DNA of 64,000 nt from Styela clava. Lineage: Eukaryota; Chordata; Ascidiacea; Stolidobranchia; Styelidae. The position numbers were made by a program, and so were the translations under genes. The notes under the pieces are model-generated. The model was not told where the DNA came from. It made no database searches and worked only from the letters and a program-made list of their open reading frames with translations. This document shows, piece after piece, positions 57,032 to 64,000 of this stretch (within the stretch, counting starts at the first letter, position 1; every line of letters begins with the position of its first letter). The stretch spans positions 62,001 through 126,000 of the forward strand of contig NC_135250.1 of the NCBI RefSeq assembly GCF_964204865.1, in the 5' to 3' direction.

Positions 57032-57104
57032 GCGTCGATGGTGTAACGGTTAAGCATTGTTGCCTTCCAAGCAATAGTTCCGGATTCGACTCCCGGTCGA
57101 CGCA
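57032..57104 (+). tRNA. tRNA-Gly(UCC), D-loop insertion variant
   Basis: One extra A after position 21 (73 nt) and G52 to A. Spacer D follows. Confidence 0.6.
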
Positions 57105-57221
57105 TGTCTAATGTTATTGTTTACCTAAATTCTAGATTAGCTGTCTCATTGCAACAGCTCGCCTATCTAAATTAGGAACACACGCTATTTTAGGGCGAGT
57201 TCAGAGCGACATACATTGTCC

Positions 57222-57293
57222 GCGTCGATGGTGTAACGGTTAGCATTGTTGCCTTCCAAGCAATAGTTCCGGGTTCGACTCCCGGTCGACGCA
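57222..57293 (+). tRNA. tRNA-Gly(UCC), consensus
   Basis: Exact consensus; spacer B follows. Confidence 0.93.
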
Positions 57294-57417
57294 TGTCTCT
57301 TACCCTAGTTCACTTATATCCCAGTCCAGCTGCCTATTGCATCAAATTTTCAGATTTACAGTTTAAATAAGTAACAGAAGTTATTTTACAGAGGGATGAG
57401 CATGACGGGAATCGTCC

Positions 57418-57489
57418 GCATCGATGGTGTAACGGTTAGCATTGTTGCCTTCCAAGCAATAGTTCCGGATTCGACTCCCGGTCGTCGCA
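57418..57489 (+). tRNA. tRNA-Gly(UCC), A3/A52/T68 variant
   Basis: G3 to A and A68 to T break two acceptor pairs, and G52 to A weakens the T stem. Probably a pseudogene. Spacer D follows, with a CTCGGCAATC hairpin arm. Confidence 0.55.
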
Positions 57490-57606
57490 TGTCTAATGTT
57501 ATTGTTTACCTAAATTCTAGATTAGCTGTCTCATAGCAACAGCTCGGCAATCTAAATTAGCAACACACGATATTTTACGGTGATTTCAGAGCGACATGCA
57601 TCGTCC

Positions 57607-57678
57607 GCGTCGATGGTGTAACGGTTAGCATTGTTGCCTTCCAAGCAATAGTTCCGGGTTCGACTCCCGGTCGACGCA
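57607..57678 (+). tRNA. tRNA-Gly(UCC), consensus
   Basis: Exact consensus; spacer A (short variant, TACAAGTTAACAG) follows. Confidence 0.93.
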
Positions 57679-57799
57679 TGTCTCTACCCTAGTTTACCTA
57701 AATTCTCGTTCAGTTTGCCTTGTTAGAGTAACTTTTAAAACTTACAGTTTAATTATTAAATACAAGTTAACAGCGGGATGAGAATGACATGCATCGTCC

Positions 57800-57871
57800 G
57801 CGTCGATGGTGTAACGGTTAGCATTGTTGCCTTCCAAGCAATAGTTCCGGGTTCGACTCGCGGTCGACGCA
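57800..57871 (+). tRNA. tRNA-Gly(UCC), C61G variant
   Basis: Same single change as 54544-54615, exactly 3256 bp away; spacer A follows. Confidence 0.75.
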
Positions 57872-57996
57872 TGTCTCTACCCTAGTTTACCTAAATTCTC
57901 GTTCAGTTTGCCTTGTTAGAGTAACTTTTCAAACTTACAGATTAATTATTAAACACAAGTTATTTAACAGCGGGATAAGAATGACATGAATCGTCA

Positions 57997-58068
57997 TCGT
58001 CGATGGTGTAACCGTTAGCATTGTTGCCTTCCAAGCAATAGTTCCGGGTTCGACTCCCGGTCGACGCA
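57997..58068 (+). tRNA. tRNA-Gly(UCC), T1/C17 variant
   Basis: Same changes as 54741-54812; spacer C follows. Confidence 0.65.
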
Positions 58069-58192
58069 TGTCTCTTATCCTAGTTTACCAAAATCCCAGT
58101 CCAGCTGGATATTGCAGTAACTTTTTAGATTTACAGTTTAAATAAGTAACAGAAGTTATTTAACTGCGGGATGAGAATGACGTGAATCGTCC

Positions 58193-58248
58193 GCGACGAT
58201 GGTGTAACGGTTAGCATTGTTGCCTTCCAAGCAATAGTAATCCAAGCA
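58193..58248 (+). pseudogene. T-arm-less tRNA-Gly, 56 nt
   Basis: Same class as 54937-54992; spacer F follows. Confidence 0.85.
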
Positions 58249-58372
58249 TGTCTCTTACCCAAGTTTACCTAAACCCCAGTCCAGCTGTCTATTGCATTTA
58301 CTTTTCAGACTTACAGTTTAATTAAGTAACAGAAGTTATTTCACAGAGGGATGAGCATGACTGGAATCGTCC

Positions 58373-58444
58373 GCGTCGATGGTGTAACGGTTAGCATTGT
58401 TGCCTTCCAAGCAATAGTTCCGGGTTCGACTCCCGGTCGACGCA
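58373..58444 (+). tRNA. tRNA-Gly(UCC), consensus
   Basis: Exact consensus; leader GACTGGAATCGTCC as at 55117; spacer A follows. Confidence 0.93.
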
Positions 58445-58569
58445 TGTCTCTACCCTAGTTTACCTAAATTCTCGTTCAGTTTGCCATGTTAGAGTAACTT
58501 TTCAAACTTACAGATTAATTATTAAATACAAGTTATTTAACAGCGGGATGAGAATGACATGAATCGTCA

Positions 58570-58641
58570 TCGTCGATGGTGTAACGGTTAGCATTGTTGC
58601 CTTCCAAGCAATAGTTCCGGATTCGACTCCCGGTCGACGCA
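58570..58641 (+). tRNA. tRNA-Gly(UCC), T1/A52 variant
   Basis: G1 to T and G52 to A; spacer D follows. Confidence 0.65.
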
Positions 58642-58758
58642 TGTCTAATGTTATTGTTTACCTAAATTCTAGATTAGCTGTCTCATTGCAACAGCTCGCC
58701 TATCTAAATTAGGAACACACGCTATTTTAGGGCGAGTTCAGAGCGACATACATTGTCC

Positions 58759-58830
58759 GCGTCGATGGTGTAACGGTTAGCATTGTTGCCTTCCAAGCAA
58801 GAGTTCCGGGTTCGACTGCCGGTCGACGTA
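58759..58830 (+). tRNA. tRNA-Gly(UCC), G43/G60/T71 variant
   Basis: As 55503-55574 plus C60 to G, which breaks the closing T-stem pair. Spacer A follows. Confidence 0.6.
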
Positions 58831-58955
58831 TGTCTCTACCCTAGTTTACCTAAATTCTCGTTCAGTTTGCCATGTTAGAGTAACTTTTCAAACTTACAGA
58901 TTAATTATTAAATACAAGTTATTTAACAGCGGGATGAGAATGACATGAATCGTCA

Positions 58956-59027
58956 TCGTCGATGGTGTAACGGTTAGCATTGTTGCCTTCCAAGCAATAG
59001 TTCCGGATTCGACTCCCGGTCGACGCA
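58956..59027 (+). tRNA. tRNA-Gly(UCC), T1/A52 variant
   Basis: Local duplicate of 58570-58641 at 386 bp; spacer D follows. Confidence 0.65.
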
Positions 59028-59144
59028 TGTCTAATGTTATTGTTTACCTAAATTCTAGATTAGCTGTCTCATTGCAACAGCTCGCCTATCTAAATTAGGA
59101 ACACACGCTATTTTAGGGCGAGTTCAGAGCGACATACATTGTCC

Positions 59145-59216
59145 GCGTCGATGGTGTAACGGTTAGCATTGTTGCCTTCCAAGCAAGAGTTCCGGGTTCG
59201 ACTCCCGGTCGACGTA
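59145..59216 (+). tRNA. tRNA-Gly(UCC), G43/T71 variant
   Basis: Same as 55503-55574 at an offset of 3642 bp; spacer A (CTACTTTACC form) follows. Confidence 0.7.
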
Positions 59217-59341
59217 TGTCTCTACCCTACTTTACCTAAATTCTCGTTCAGTTTGCCATGTTAGAGTAACTTTTCAAACTTACAGATTAATTATTAAATA
59301 CAAGTTATTTAACAGCGGGATAAGAATGACATGAATCGTCA

Positions 59342-59413
59342 TCGTCGATGGTGTAACCGTTAGCATTGTTGCCTTCCAAGCAATAGTTCCGGGTTCGACT
59401 CCCGGTCGACGCA
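59342..59413 (+). tRNA. tRNA-Gly(UCC), T1/C17 variant
   Basis: G1 to T, G17 to C; spacer C follows. Confidence 0.65.
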
Positions 59414-59537
59414 TGTCTCTTATCCTAGTTTACCAAAATCCCAGTCCAGCTGGATATTGCAGTAACTTTTTAGATTTACAGTTTAAATAAGTAACAGAAG
59501 TTATTTAACTGCGGGATGAGAATGACGTGAATCGTCC

Positions 59538-59593
59538 GCGACGATGGTGTAACGGTTAGCATTGTTGCCTTCCAAGCAATAGTAATCCAAGCA
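59538..59593 (+). pseudogene. T-arm-less tRNA-Gly, 56 nt
   Basis: Same class as 54937-54992; spacer F follows. Confidence 0.85.
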
Positions 59594-59717
59594 TGTCTCT
59601 TACCCAAGTTTACCTAAACCCCAGTCCAGCTGTCTATTGCATTTACTTTTCAGACTTACAGTTTAAATAAGTAACAGAAGTTATTTCACAGAGGGATGAG
59701 CATGACGGGAATCGTCC

Positions 59718-59789
59718 GCGTCGATGGTGTAACGGTTAGCATTGTTGCCTTCCAAGCAATAGTTCCGGGTTCGACTCCCGGTCGACGCA
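59718..59789 (+). tRNA. tRNA-Gly(UCC), consensus
   Basis: Exact consensus; spacer A follows. Confidence 0.93.
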
Positions 59790-59913
59790 TGTCTCTACCC
59801 TAGTTTACCTAAATTCTCGTTCAGTTTGCCATGTTAGAGTAACTTTTCAAACTTACAGATTAATTATTAAATACAAGTTATTTAACAGCGGGATGAGAAT
59901 GACATGTTCGTCA

Positions 59914-59985
59914 TCGTCGATTGTGTAACGGTTAGCATTGTTGCCTTCCAAGCAATAGTTCCGGGTTCGACTCCCGGTCGACGCA
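59914..59985 (+). tRNA. tRNA-Gly(UCC), T1/T9 variant
   Basis: G1 to T, G9 to T; spacer G follows. Confidence 0.65.
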
Positions 59986-60109
59986 TGTCTCTTACCCTAG
60001 TTTACTTAAATCCCAGTCCAGCTGCCTATTGCATTTACTTTTCAGACTTACAGTTTAAATAAGTAACAGAAGTTATTTCACAGAGGGATGAGCATGACGG
60101 GAATCATCC

Positions 60110-60175
60110 GCATCGATGGAGTAACGGTTAGCATTGTTGCCTTCCAAGCAATAGTTCCGACTCCCGGTCGACGCA
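60110..60175 (+). pseudogene. tRNA-Gly with 6-nt T-arm deletion
   Basis: Same as 56468-56533; spacer E follows. Confidence 0.85.
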
Positions 60176-60292
60176 TGTCTTTCGTCATTGTTCACCTAAT
60201 TTCTAGATTAGCTGTTTCATTGCAGCAGCTCGGCAATCTAAATTAGCAACACACGATTTTTCACAGTGATTTCAGAGCGACATGCATTGTCC

Positions 60293-60358
60293 GCGTCGAT
60301 GGTGTAACGGTTAGCATTGTTGCCTTCCCAGCAATAGTTCCGACTCCAGGTCGACGCA
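60293..60358 (+). pseudogene. tRNA-Gly with 6-nt T-arm deletion and C37
   Basis: Same as 56651-56716, but spacer E2 follows, which puts TTTT only 5 nt past the gene. Confidence 0.85.
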
Positions 60359-60475
60359 TGTCTTTTGTCATTGTTTACCTAAATTCTAGATTAGCTGTCT
60401 CATTGCAGCAGCTCGGCAATCTAAATTAGCAACACACGATATTTCACAGTGATTTCAGAGCGACATGCATCGTCC

Positions 60476-60547
60476 GCGTCGATGGTGTAACGGTTAGCAT
60501 TGTTGCCTTCCAAGCAATAGTTCCGGGTTCGACTCCCGGTCGACGCA
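60476..60547 (+). tRNA. tRNA-Gly(UCC), consensus
   Basis: Exact consensus; spacer C follows, unlike its 3642-bp partner at 56834, which has spacer A. This marks a recombination point. Confidence 0.93.
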
Positions 60548-60671
60548 TGTCTCTTATCCTAGTTTACCAAAATCCCAGTCCAGCTGGATATTGCAGTAAC
60601 TTTTTAGATTTACAGTTTAAATAAGTAACAGAAGTTATTTAACTGCGGGATGAGAATGACGTGAATCGTCC

Positions 60672-60727
60672 GCGACGATGGTGTAACGGTTAGCATTGTT
60701 GCCTTCCAAGCAATAGTAATCCAAGCA
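60672..60727 (+). pseudogene. T-arm-less tRNA-Gly, 56 nt
   Basis: Same class as 54937-54992; spacer F follows. Confidence 0.85.
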
Positions 60728-60851
60728 TGTCTCTTACCCAAGTTTACCTAAACCCCAGTCCAGCTGTCTATTGCATTTACTTTTCAGACTTACAGTTTAA
60801 ATAAGTAACAGAAGTTATTTCACAGAGGGATGAGCATGACGGGAATCGTCC

Positions 60852-60923
60852 GCGTCGATGGTGTAACGGTTAGCATTGTTGCCTTCCAAGCAATAGTTCC
60901 GGGTTCGACTCCCGGTCGACGCA
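60852..60923 (+). tRNA. tRNA-Gly(UCC), consensus
   Basis: Exact consensus; spacer A follows. Confidence 0.93.
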
Positions 60924-61047
60924 TGTCTCTACCCTAGTTTACCTAAATTCTCGTTCAGTTTGCCATGTTAGAGTAACTTTTCAAACTTACAGATTAATTA
61001 TTAAATACAAGTTATTTAACAGCGGGATGAGAATGACATGTTCGTCA

Positions 61048-61119
61048 TCGTCGATTGTGTAACGGTTAGCATTGTTGCCTTCCAAGCAATAGTTCCGGGT
61101 TCGACTCCCGGTCGACGCA
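61048..61119 (+). tRNA. tRNA-Gly(UCC), T1/T9 variant
   Basis: Duplicate of 59914-59985 at 1134 bp; spacer G follows. Confidence 0.65.
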
Positions 61120-61243
61120 TGTCTCTTACCCTAGTTTACTTAAATCCCAGTCCAGCTGCCTATTGCATTTACTTTTCAGACTTACAGTTTAAATAAGTAA
61201 CAGAAGTTATTTCACAGAGGGATGAGCATGACGGGAATCATCC

Positions 61244-61309
61244 GCATCGATGGAGTAACGGTTAGCATTGTTGCCTTCCAAGCAATAGTTCCGACTCCCG
61301 GTCGACGCA
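61244..61309 (+). pseudogene. tRNA-Gly with 6-nt T-arm deletion
   Basis: Same as 56468-56533; spacer E follows. Confidence 0.85.
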
Positions 61310-61426
61310 TGTCTTTCGTCATTGTTCACCTAATTTCTAGATTAGCTGTTTCATTGCAGCAGCTCGGCAATCTAAATTAGCAACACACGATTTTTCACAG
61401 TGATTTCAGAGCGACATGCATTGTCC

Positions 61427-61492
61427 GCGTCGATGGTGTAACGGTTAGCATTGTTGCCTTCCCAGCAATAGTTCCGACTCCAGGTCGACGCA
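61427..61492 (+). pseudogene. tRNA-Gly with 6-nt T-arm deletion and C37
   Basis: Same as 60293-60358, again with spacer E2 and an adjacent TTTT. Confidence 0.85.
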
Positions 61493-61609
61493 TGTCTTTT
61501 GTCATTGTTTACCTAAATTCTAGATTAGCTGTCTCATTGCAGCAGCTCGGCAATCTAAATTAGCAACACACGATATTTCACAGTGATTTCAGAGCGACAT
61601 GCATCGTCC

Positions 61610-61681
61610 GCGTCGATGGTGTAACGGTTAGCATTGTTGCCTTCCAAGCAATAGTTCCGGGTTCGACTCCCGGTCGACGCA
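61610..61681 (+). tRNA. tRNA-Gly(UCC), consensus
   Basis: Exact consensus; spacer A follows with the CTGAATTC form as at 56834. Confidence 0.93.
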
Positions 61682-61807
61682 TGTCTCTACCCTAGTTTAC
61701 CTGAATTCTCGTTCAGTTTGCCTTGTTAGAAGTAACTTTTCAAACTTACAGTTTAAATATTAAATACAAGTTATTTAACAGAGGGATGAGAATGACATGA
61801 ATCGTCC

Positions 61808-61880
61808 GCGTCGATGGTGTAACGGTTAAGCATTGTTGCCTTCCAAGCAATAGTTCCGGATTCGACTCCCGGTCGACGCA
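61808..61880 (+). tRNA. tRNA-Gly(UCC), D-loop insertion variant
   Basis: Same 73-nt form as 57032-57104, offset 4776 bp; spacer D follows. Confidence 0.6.
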
Positions 61881-61997
61881 TGTCTAATGTTATTGTTTAC
61901 CTAAATTCTAGATTAGCTGTCTCATTGCAACAGCTCGCCTATCTAAATTAGGAACACACGCTATTTTAGGGCGAGTTCAGAGCGACATACATTGTCC

Positions 61998-62069
61998 GCG
62001 TCGATGGTGTAACGGTTAGCATTGTTGCCTTCCAAGCAATAGTTCCGGGTTCGACTCCCGGTCGACGCA
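61998..62069 (+). tRNA. tRNA-Gly(UCC), consensus
   Basis: Exact consensus; spacer B follows. Confidence 0.93.
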
Positions 62070-62193
62070 TGTCTCTTACCCTAGTTCACTTATATCCCAG
62101 TCCAGCTGCCTATTGCATCAACTTTTCAGATTTACAGTTTAAATAAGTAACAGAAGTTATTTTACAGAGGGATGAGCATGACGGGAATCGTCC

Positions 62194-62265
62194 GCATCGA
62201 TGGTGTAACGGTTAGCATTGTTGCCTTCCAAGCAATAGTTCCGGATTCGACTCCCGGTCGTCGCA
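62194..62265 (+). tRNA. tRNA-Gly(UCC), A3/A52/T68 variant
   Basis: Same three changes as 57418-57489; spacer D (CTCGGCAATC form) follows. Confidence 0.55.
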
Positions 62266-62382
62266 TGTCTAATGTTATTGTTTACCTAAATTCTAGATTA
62301 GCTGTCTCATAGCAACAGCTCGGCAATCTAAATTAGCAACACACGATATTTTACGGTGATTTCAGAGCGACATACATTGTCC

Positions 62383-62454
62383 GCGTCGATGGTGTAACGG
62401 TTAGCATTGTTGCCTTCCAAGCAATAGTTCCGAGTTCGACTCCCGGTCGACGCA
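62383..62454 (+). tRNA. tRNA-Gly(UCC), A51 variant
   Basis: Single change G51 to A, an A:C mismatch in the T stem and outside the core of the B box. Spacer B follows. Confidence 0.75.
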
Positions 62455-62578
62455 TGTCTCTTACCCTAGTTCACTTATATCCCAGTCCAGCTGCCTATTG
62501 CATCAACTTTTCAGATTTACAGTTTAAATAAGTAACAGAAGTTATTTTACAGAGGGATGAGCATGACGGGAATCGTCC

Positions 62579-62650
62579 GCATCGATGGTGTAACGGTTAG
62601 CATTGTTGCCTTCCAAGCAATAGTTCCGGATTCGACTCCCGGTCGACGCA
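62579..62650 (+). tRNA. tRNA-Gly(UCC), A3/A52 variant
   Basis: G3 to A and G52 to A but A68 normal, unlike 62194-62265; spacer D follows. Confidence 0.6.
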
Positions 62651-62767
62651 TGTCTAATGTTATTGTTTACCTAAATTCTAGATTAGCTGTCTCATTGCAA
62701 CAGCTCGCCTATCTAAATTAGGAACACACGCTATTTTAGGGCGAGTTCAGAGCGACATACATTGTCC

Positions 62768-62839
62768 GCGTCGATGGTGTAACGGTTAGCATTGTTGCCT
62801 TCCAAGCAAGAGTTCCGGGTTCGACTCCCGGTCGACGTA
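62768..62839 (+). tRNA. tRNA-Gly(UCC), G43/T71 variant
   Basis: Same as 59145-59216 at an offset of 3623 bp; spacer A (CTACTTTACC form) follows. Confidence 0.7.
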
Positions 62840-62964
62840 TGTCTCTACCCTACTTTACCTAAATTCTCGTTCAGTTTGCCATGTTAGAGTAACTTTTCAA
62901 ACTTACAGATTAATTATTAAATACAAGTTATTTAACAGCGGGATAAGAATGACATGAATCGTCA

Positions 62965-63036
62965 TCGTCGATGGTGTAACCGTTAGCATTGTTGCCTTCC
63001 AAGCAATAGTTCCGGGTTCGACTCCCGGTCGACGCA
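62965..63036 (+). tRNA. tRNA-Gly(UCC), T1/C17 variant
   Basis: G1 to T, G17 to C; spacer C follows. Confidence 0.65.
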
Positions 63037-63160
63037 TGTCTCTTATCCTAGTTTACCAAAATCCCAGTCCAGCTGGATATTGCAGTAACTTTTTAGATTT
63101 ACAGTTTAAATAAGTAACAGAAGTTATTTAACTGCGGGATGAGAATGACGTGAATCGTCC

Positions 63161-63216
63161 GCGACGATGGTGTAACGGTTAGCATTGTTGCCTTCCAAGC
63201 AATAGTAATCCAAGCA
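63161..63216 (+). pseudogene. T-arm-less tRNA-Gly, 56 nt
   Basis: Seventh copy of this class in the window; spacer F follows. Confidence 0.85.
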
Positions 63217-63340
63217 TGTCTCTTACCCAAGTTTACCTAAACCCCAGTCCAGCTGTCTATTGCATTTACTTTTCAGACTTACAGTTTAAATAAGTAACAG
63301 AAGTTATTTCACAGAGGGATGAGCATGACGGGAATCGTCC

Positions 63341-63412
63341 GCGTCGATGGTGTAACGGTTAGCATTGTTGCCTTCCAAGCAATAGTTCCGGGTTCGACTC
63401 CCGGTCGACGCA
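63341..63412 (+). tRNA. tRNA-Gly(UCC), consensus
   Basis: Exact consensus; last intact copy in the window; spacer A follows. Confidence 0.93.
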
Positions 63413-63536
63413 TGTCTCTACCCTAGTTTACCTAAATTCTCGTTCAGTTTGCCATGTTAGAGTAACTTTTCAAACTTACAGATTAATTATTAAATACAAG
63501 TTATTTAACAGCGGGATGAGAATGACATGTTCGTCA

Positions 63537-63608
63537 TCGTCGATTGTGTAACGGTTAGCATTGTTGCCTTCCAAGCAATAGTTCCGGGTTCGACTCCCGG
63601 TCGACGCA
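63537..63608 (+). tRNA. tRNA-Gly(UCC), T1/T9 variant
   Basis: G1 to T, G9 to T; spacer G follows. Confidence 0.65.
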
Positions 63609-63732
63609 TGTCTCTTACCCTAGTTTACTTAAATCCCAGTCCAGCTGCCTATTGCATTTACTTTTCAGACTTACAGTTTAAATAAGTAACAGAAGTTATT
63701 TCACAGAGGGATGAGCATGACGGGAATCATCC

Positions 63733-63798
63733 GCATCGATGGAGTAACGGTTAGCATTGTTGCCTTCCAAGCAATAGTTCCGACTCCCGGTCGACGCA
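63733..63798 (+). pseudogene. tRNA-Gly with 6-nt T-arm deletion
   Basis: Same as 56468-56533; spacer E follows. Confidence 0.85.
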
Positions 63799-63915
63799 TG
63801 TCTTTCGTCATTGTTCACCTAATTTCTAGATTAGCTGTTTCATTGCAGCAGCTCGGCAATCTAAATTAGCAACACACGATTTTTCACAGTGATTTCAGAG
63901 CGACATGCATTGTCC

Positions 63916-63981
63916 GCGTCGATGGTGTAACGGTTAGCATTGTTGCCTTCCCAGCAATAGTTCCGACTCCAGGTCGACGCA
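63916..63981 (+). pseudogene. tRNA-Gly with 6-nt T-arm deletion and C37
   Basis: Last unit before the window edge; spacer E2 begins after it and is cut at 64000. Confidence 0.85.
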
Positions 63982-64000
63982 TGTCTTTTGTCATTGTTTA

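Larger units (their letters stand above)
45931..64000 (+). repeat. Tandem array (megasatellite) of tRNA-Gly(UCC) units
   Basis: From 53200 on, 57 units follow head to tail at about 191-bp spacing, all on the plus strand; decayed units extend left to 45931. The 72-nt consensus folds as a full cloverleaf: acceptor GCGTCGA/TCGACGC with A at 72, D stem 10-13/22-25, anticodon stem GTTGC/GCAAT around CTTCCAA (anticodon TCC at 34-36), T stem CCGGG/CCCGG with TTCGACT loop. The B box GGTTCGACTCC is perfect. Position numbers used in the copy entries refer to this consensus. Spacers fall in classes named by their first bases: A TGTCTCTACCCTAGTTTACC, B TGTCTCTTACCCTAGTTCAC, C TGTCTCTTATCCTAGTTTAC, F TGTCTCTTACCCAAGTTTAC, G TGTCTCTTACCCTAGTTTAC, D TGTCTAATGTTATTGTTTAC, E TGTCTTTCGTCATTGTTCAC, E2 TGTCTTTTGTCATTGTTTAC. 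A to C, F and G are related; D and E form a second family with an AGCTGT/ACAGCT-type hairpin. The array continues past the window. Confidence 0.95.

Noticed and set aside
53200-64000. Possible CRISPR array because of regular repeats with variable spacers
   Set aside because: Repeats are 72 nt, fold as tRNA with a perfect B box, spacers are over 100 bp and themselves repeated, and the genome is eukaryotic.
53200-64000. tRNA-derived SINE cluster
   Set aside because: The units are tandem and head to tail, end in the tRNA plus a spacer that leads into the next tRNA, and have no poly(A) or LINE-like tail and no target duplications.

Overview
This is a eukaryotic, animal-type genomic window. It is AT-rich, its genes are split by introns with canonical GT..AG ends, and it carries many hAT-like DNA transposons. 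The IkB-type ankyrin gene, the alpha-crystallin heat-shock gene, the BED and THAP transposase-derived fragments and the non-LTR retrotransposon all point to a metazoan. An invertebrate, perhaps a deuterostome such as a tunicate, is my guess, but nothing in the sequence fixes the species.

Layout. 1-4.6 kb is repeat-rich: a 546-bp hAT-like element with an 8-bp target duplication, a three-copy dispersed repeat, and a decayed THAP-domain fragment present as two inverted arms. 4.8-6.7 kb is a complete four-exon small heat-shock protein gene (+). 7.17-8.94 kb is a 1.77-kb hAT-like element. 9.05-11.3 kb is a seven-coding-exon gene on the minus strand (371 aa) that I do not recognise. 11.7-26.3 kb has no gene I can support, but holds two small inverted-repeat elements and several NF-kB consensus sites. 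26.3-42.1 kb is a seven-exon IkB-family inhibitor (356 aa) with an N-terminal DSGLGS phosphodegron and about six ankyrin repeats; two of its introns carry hAT-family insertions. 43.9-45.9 kb is hAT debris.

From 45.9 kb to the end of the window the DNA is a tandem array of tRNA-Gly(UCC) genes. The left part (45.9-53.1 kb) is decayed and interrupted by a hAT element (46465-47768) and by a 4.7-kb, minus-strand, endonuclease/reverse-transcriptase non-LTR retrotransposon (about 48187-52900) that sits inside a tRNA gene copy. The right part (53.2-64.0 kb) is 57 units in 10.8 kb at about 191-bp spacing: 17 copies match a perfect 72-nt cloverleaf, 25 are full-length variants with one to four changes, and 15 have lost part of the T arm. 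The units are arranged in nested higher-order duplications with exactly conserved offsets (386, 1134, 1348, 3256, 3623, 3642 and 4776 bp). The array runs off the right edge.

The most unusual material is therefore the tRNA-Gly(UCC) megasatellite. Notable points are its internal pseudogene classes, which amplify along with intact genes, its distant oligo-T terminators, and a retroelement embedded in it with a candidate 45-bp duplication of tRNA 3' sequence. A second lead is the IkB gene with a scatter of kB motifs upstream, which fits NF-kB feedback control.
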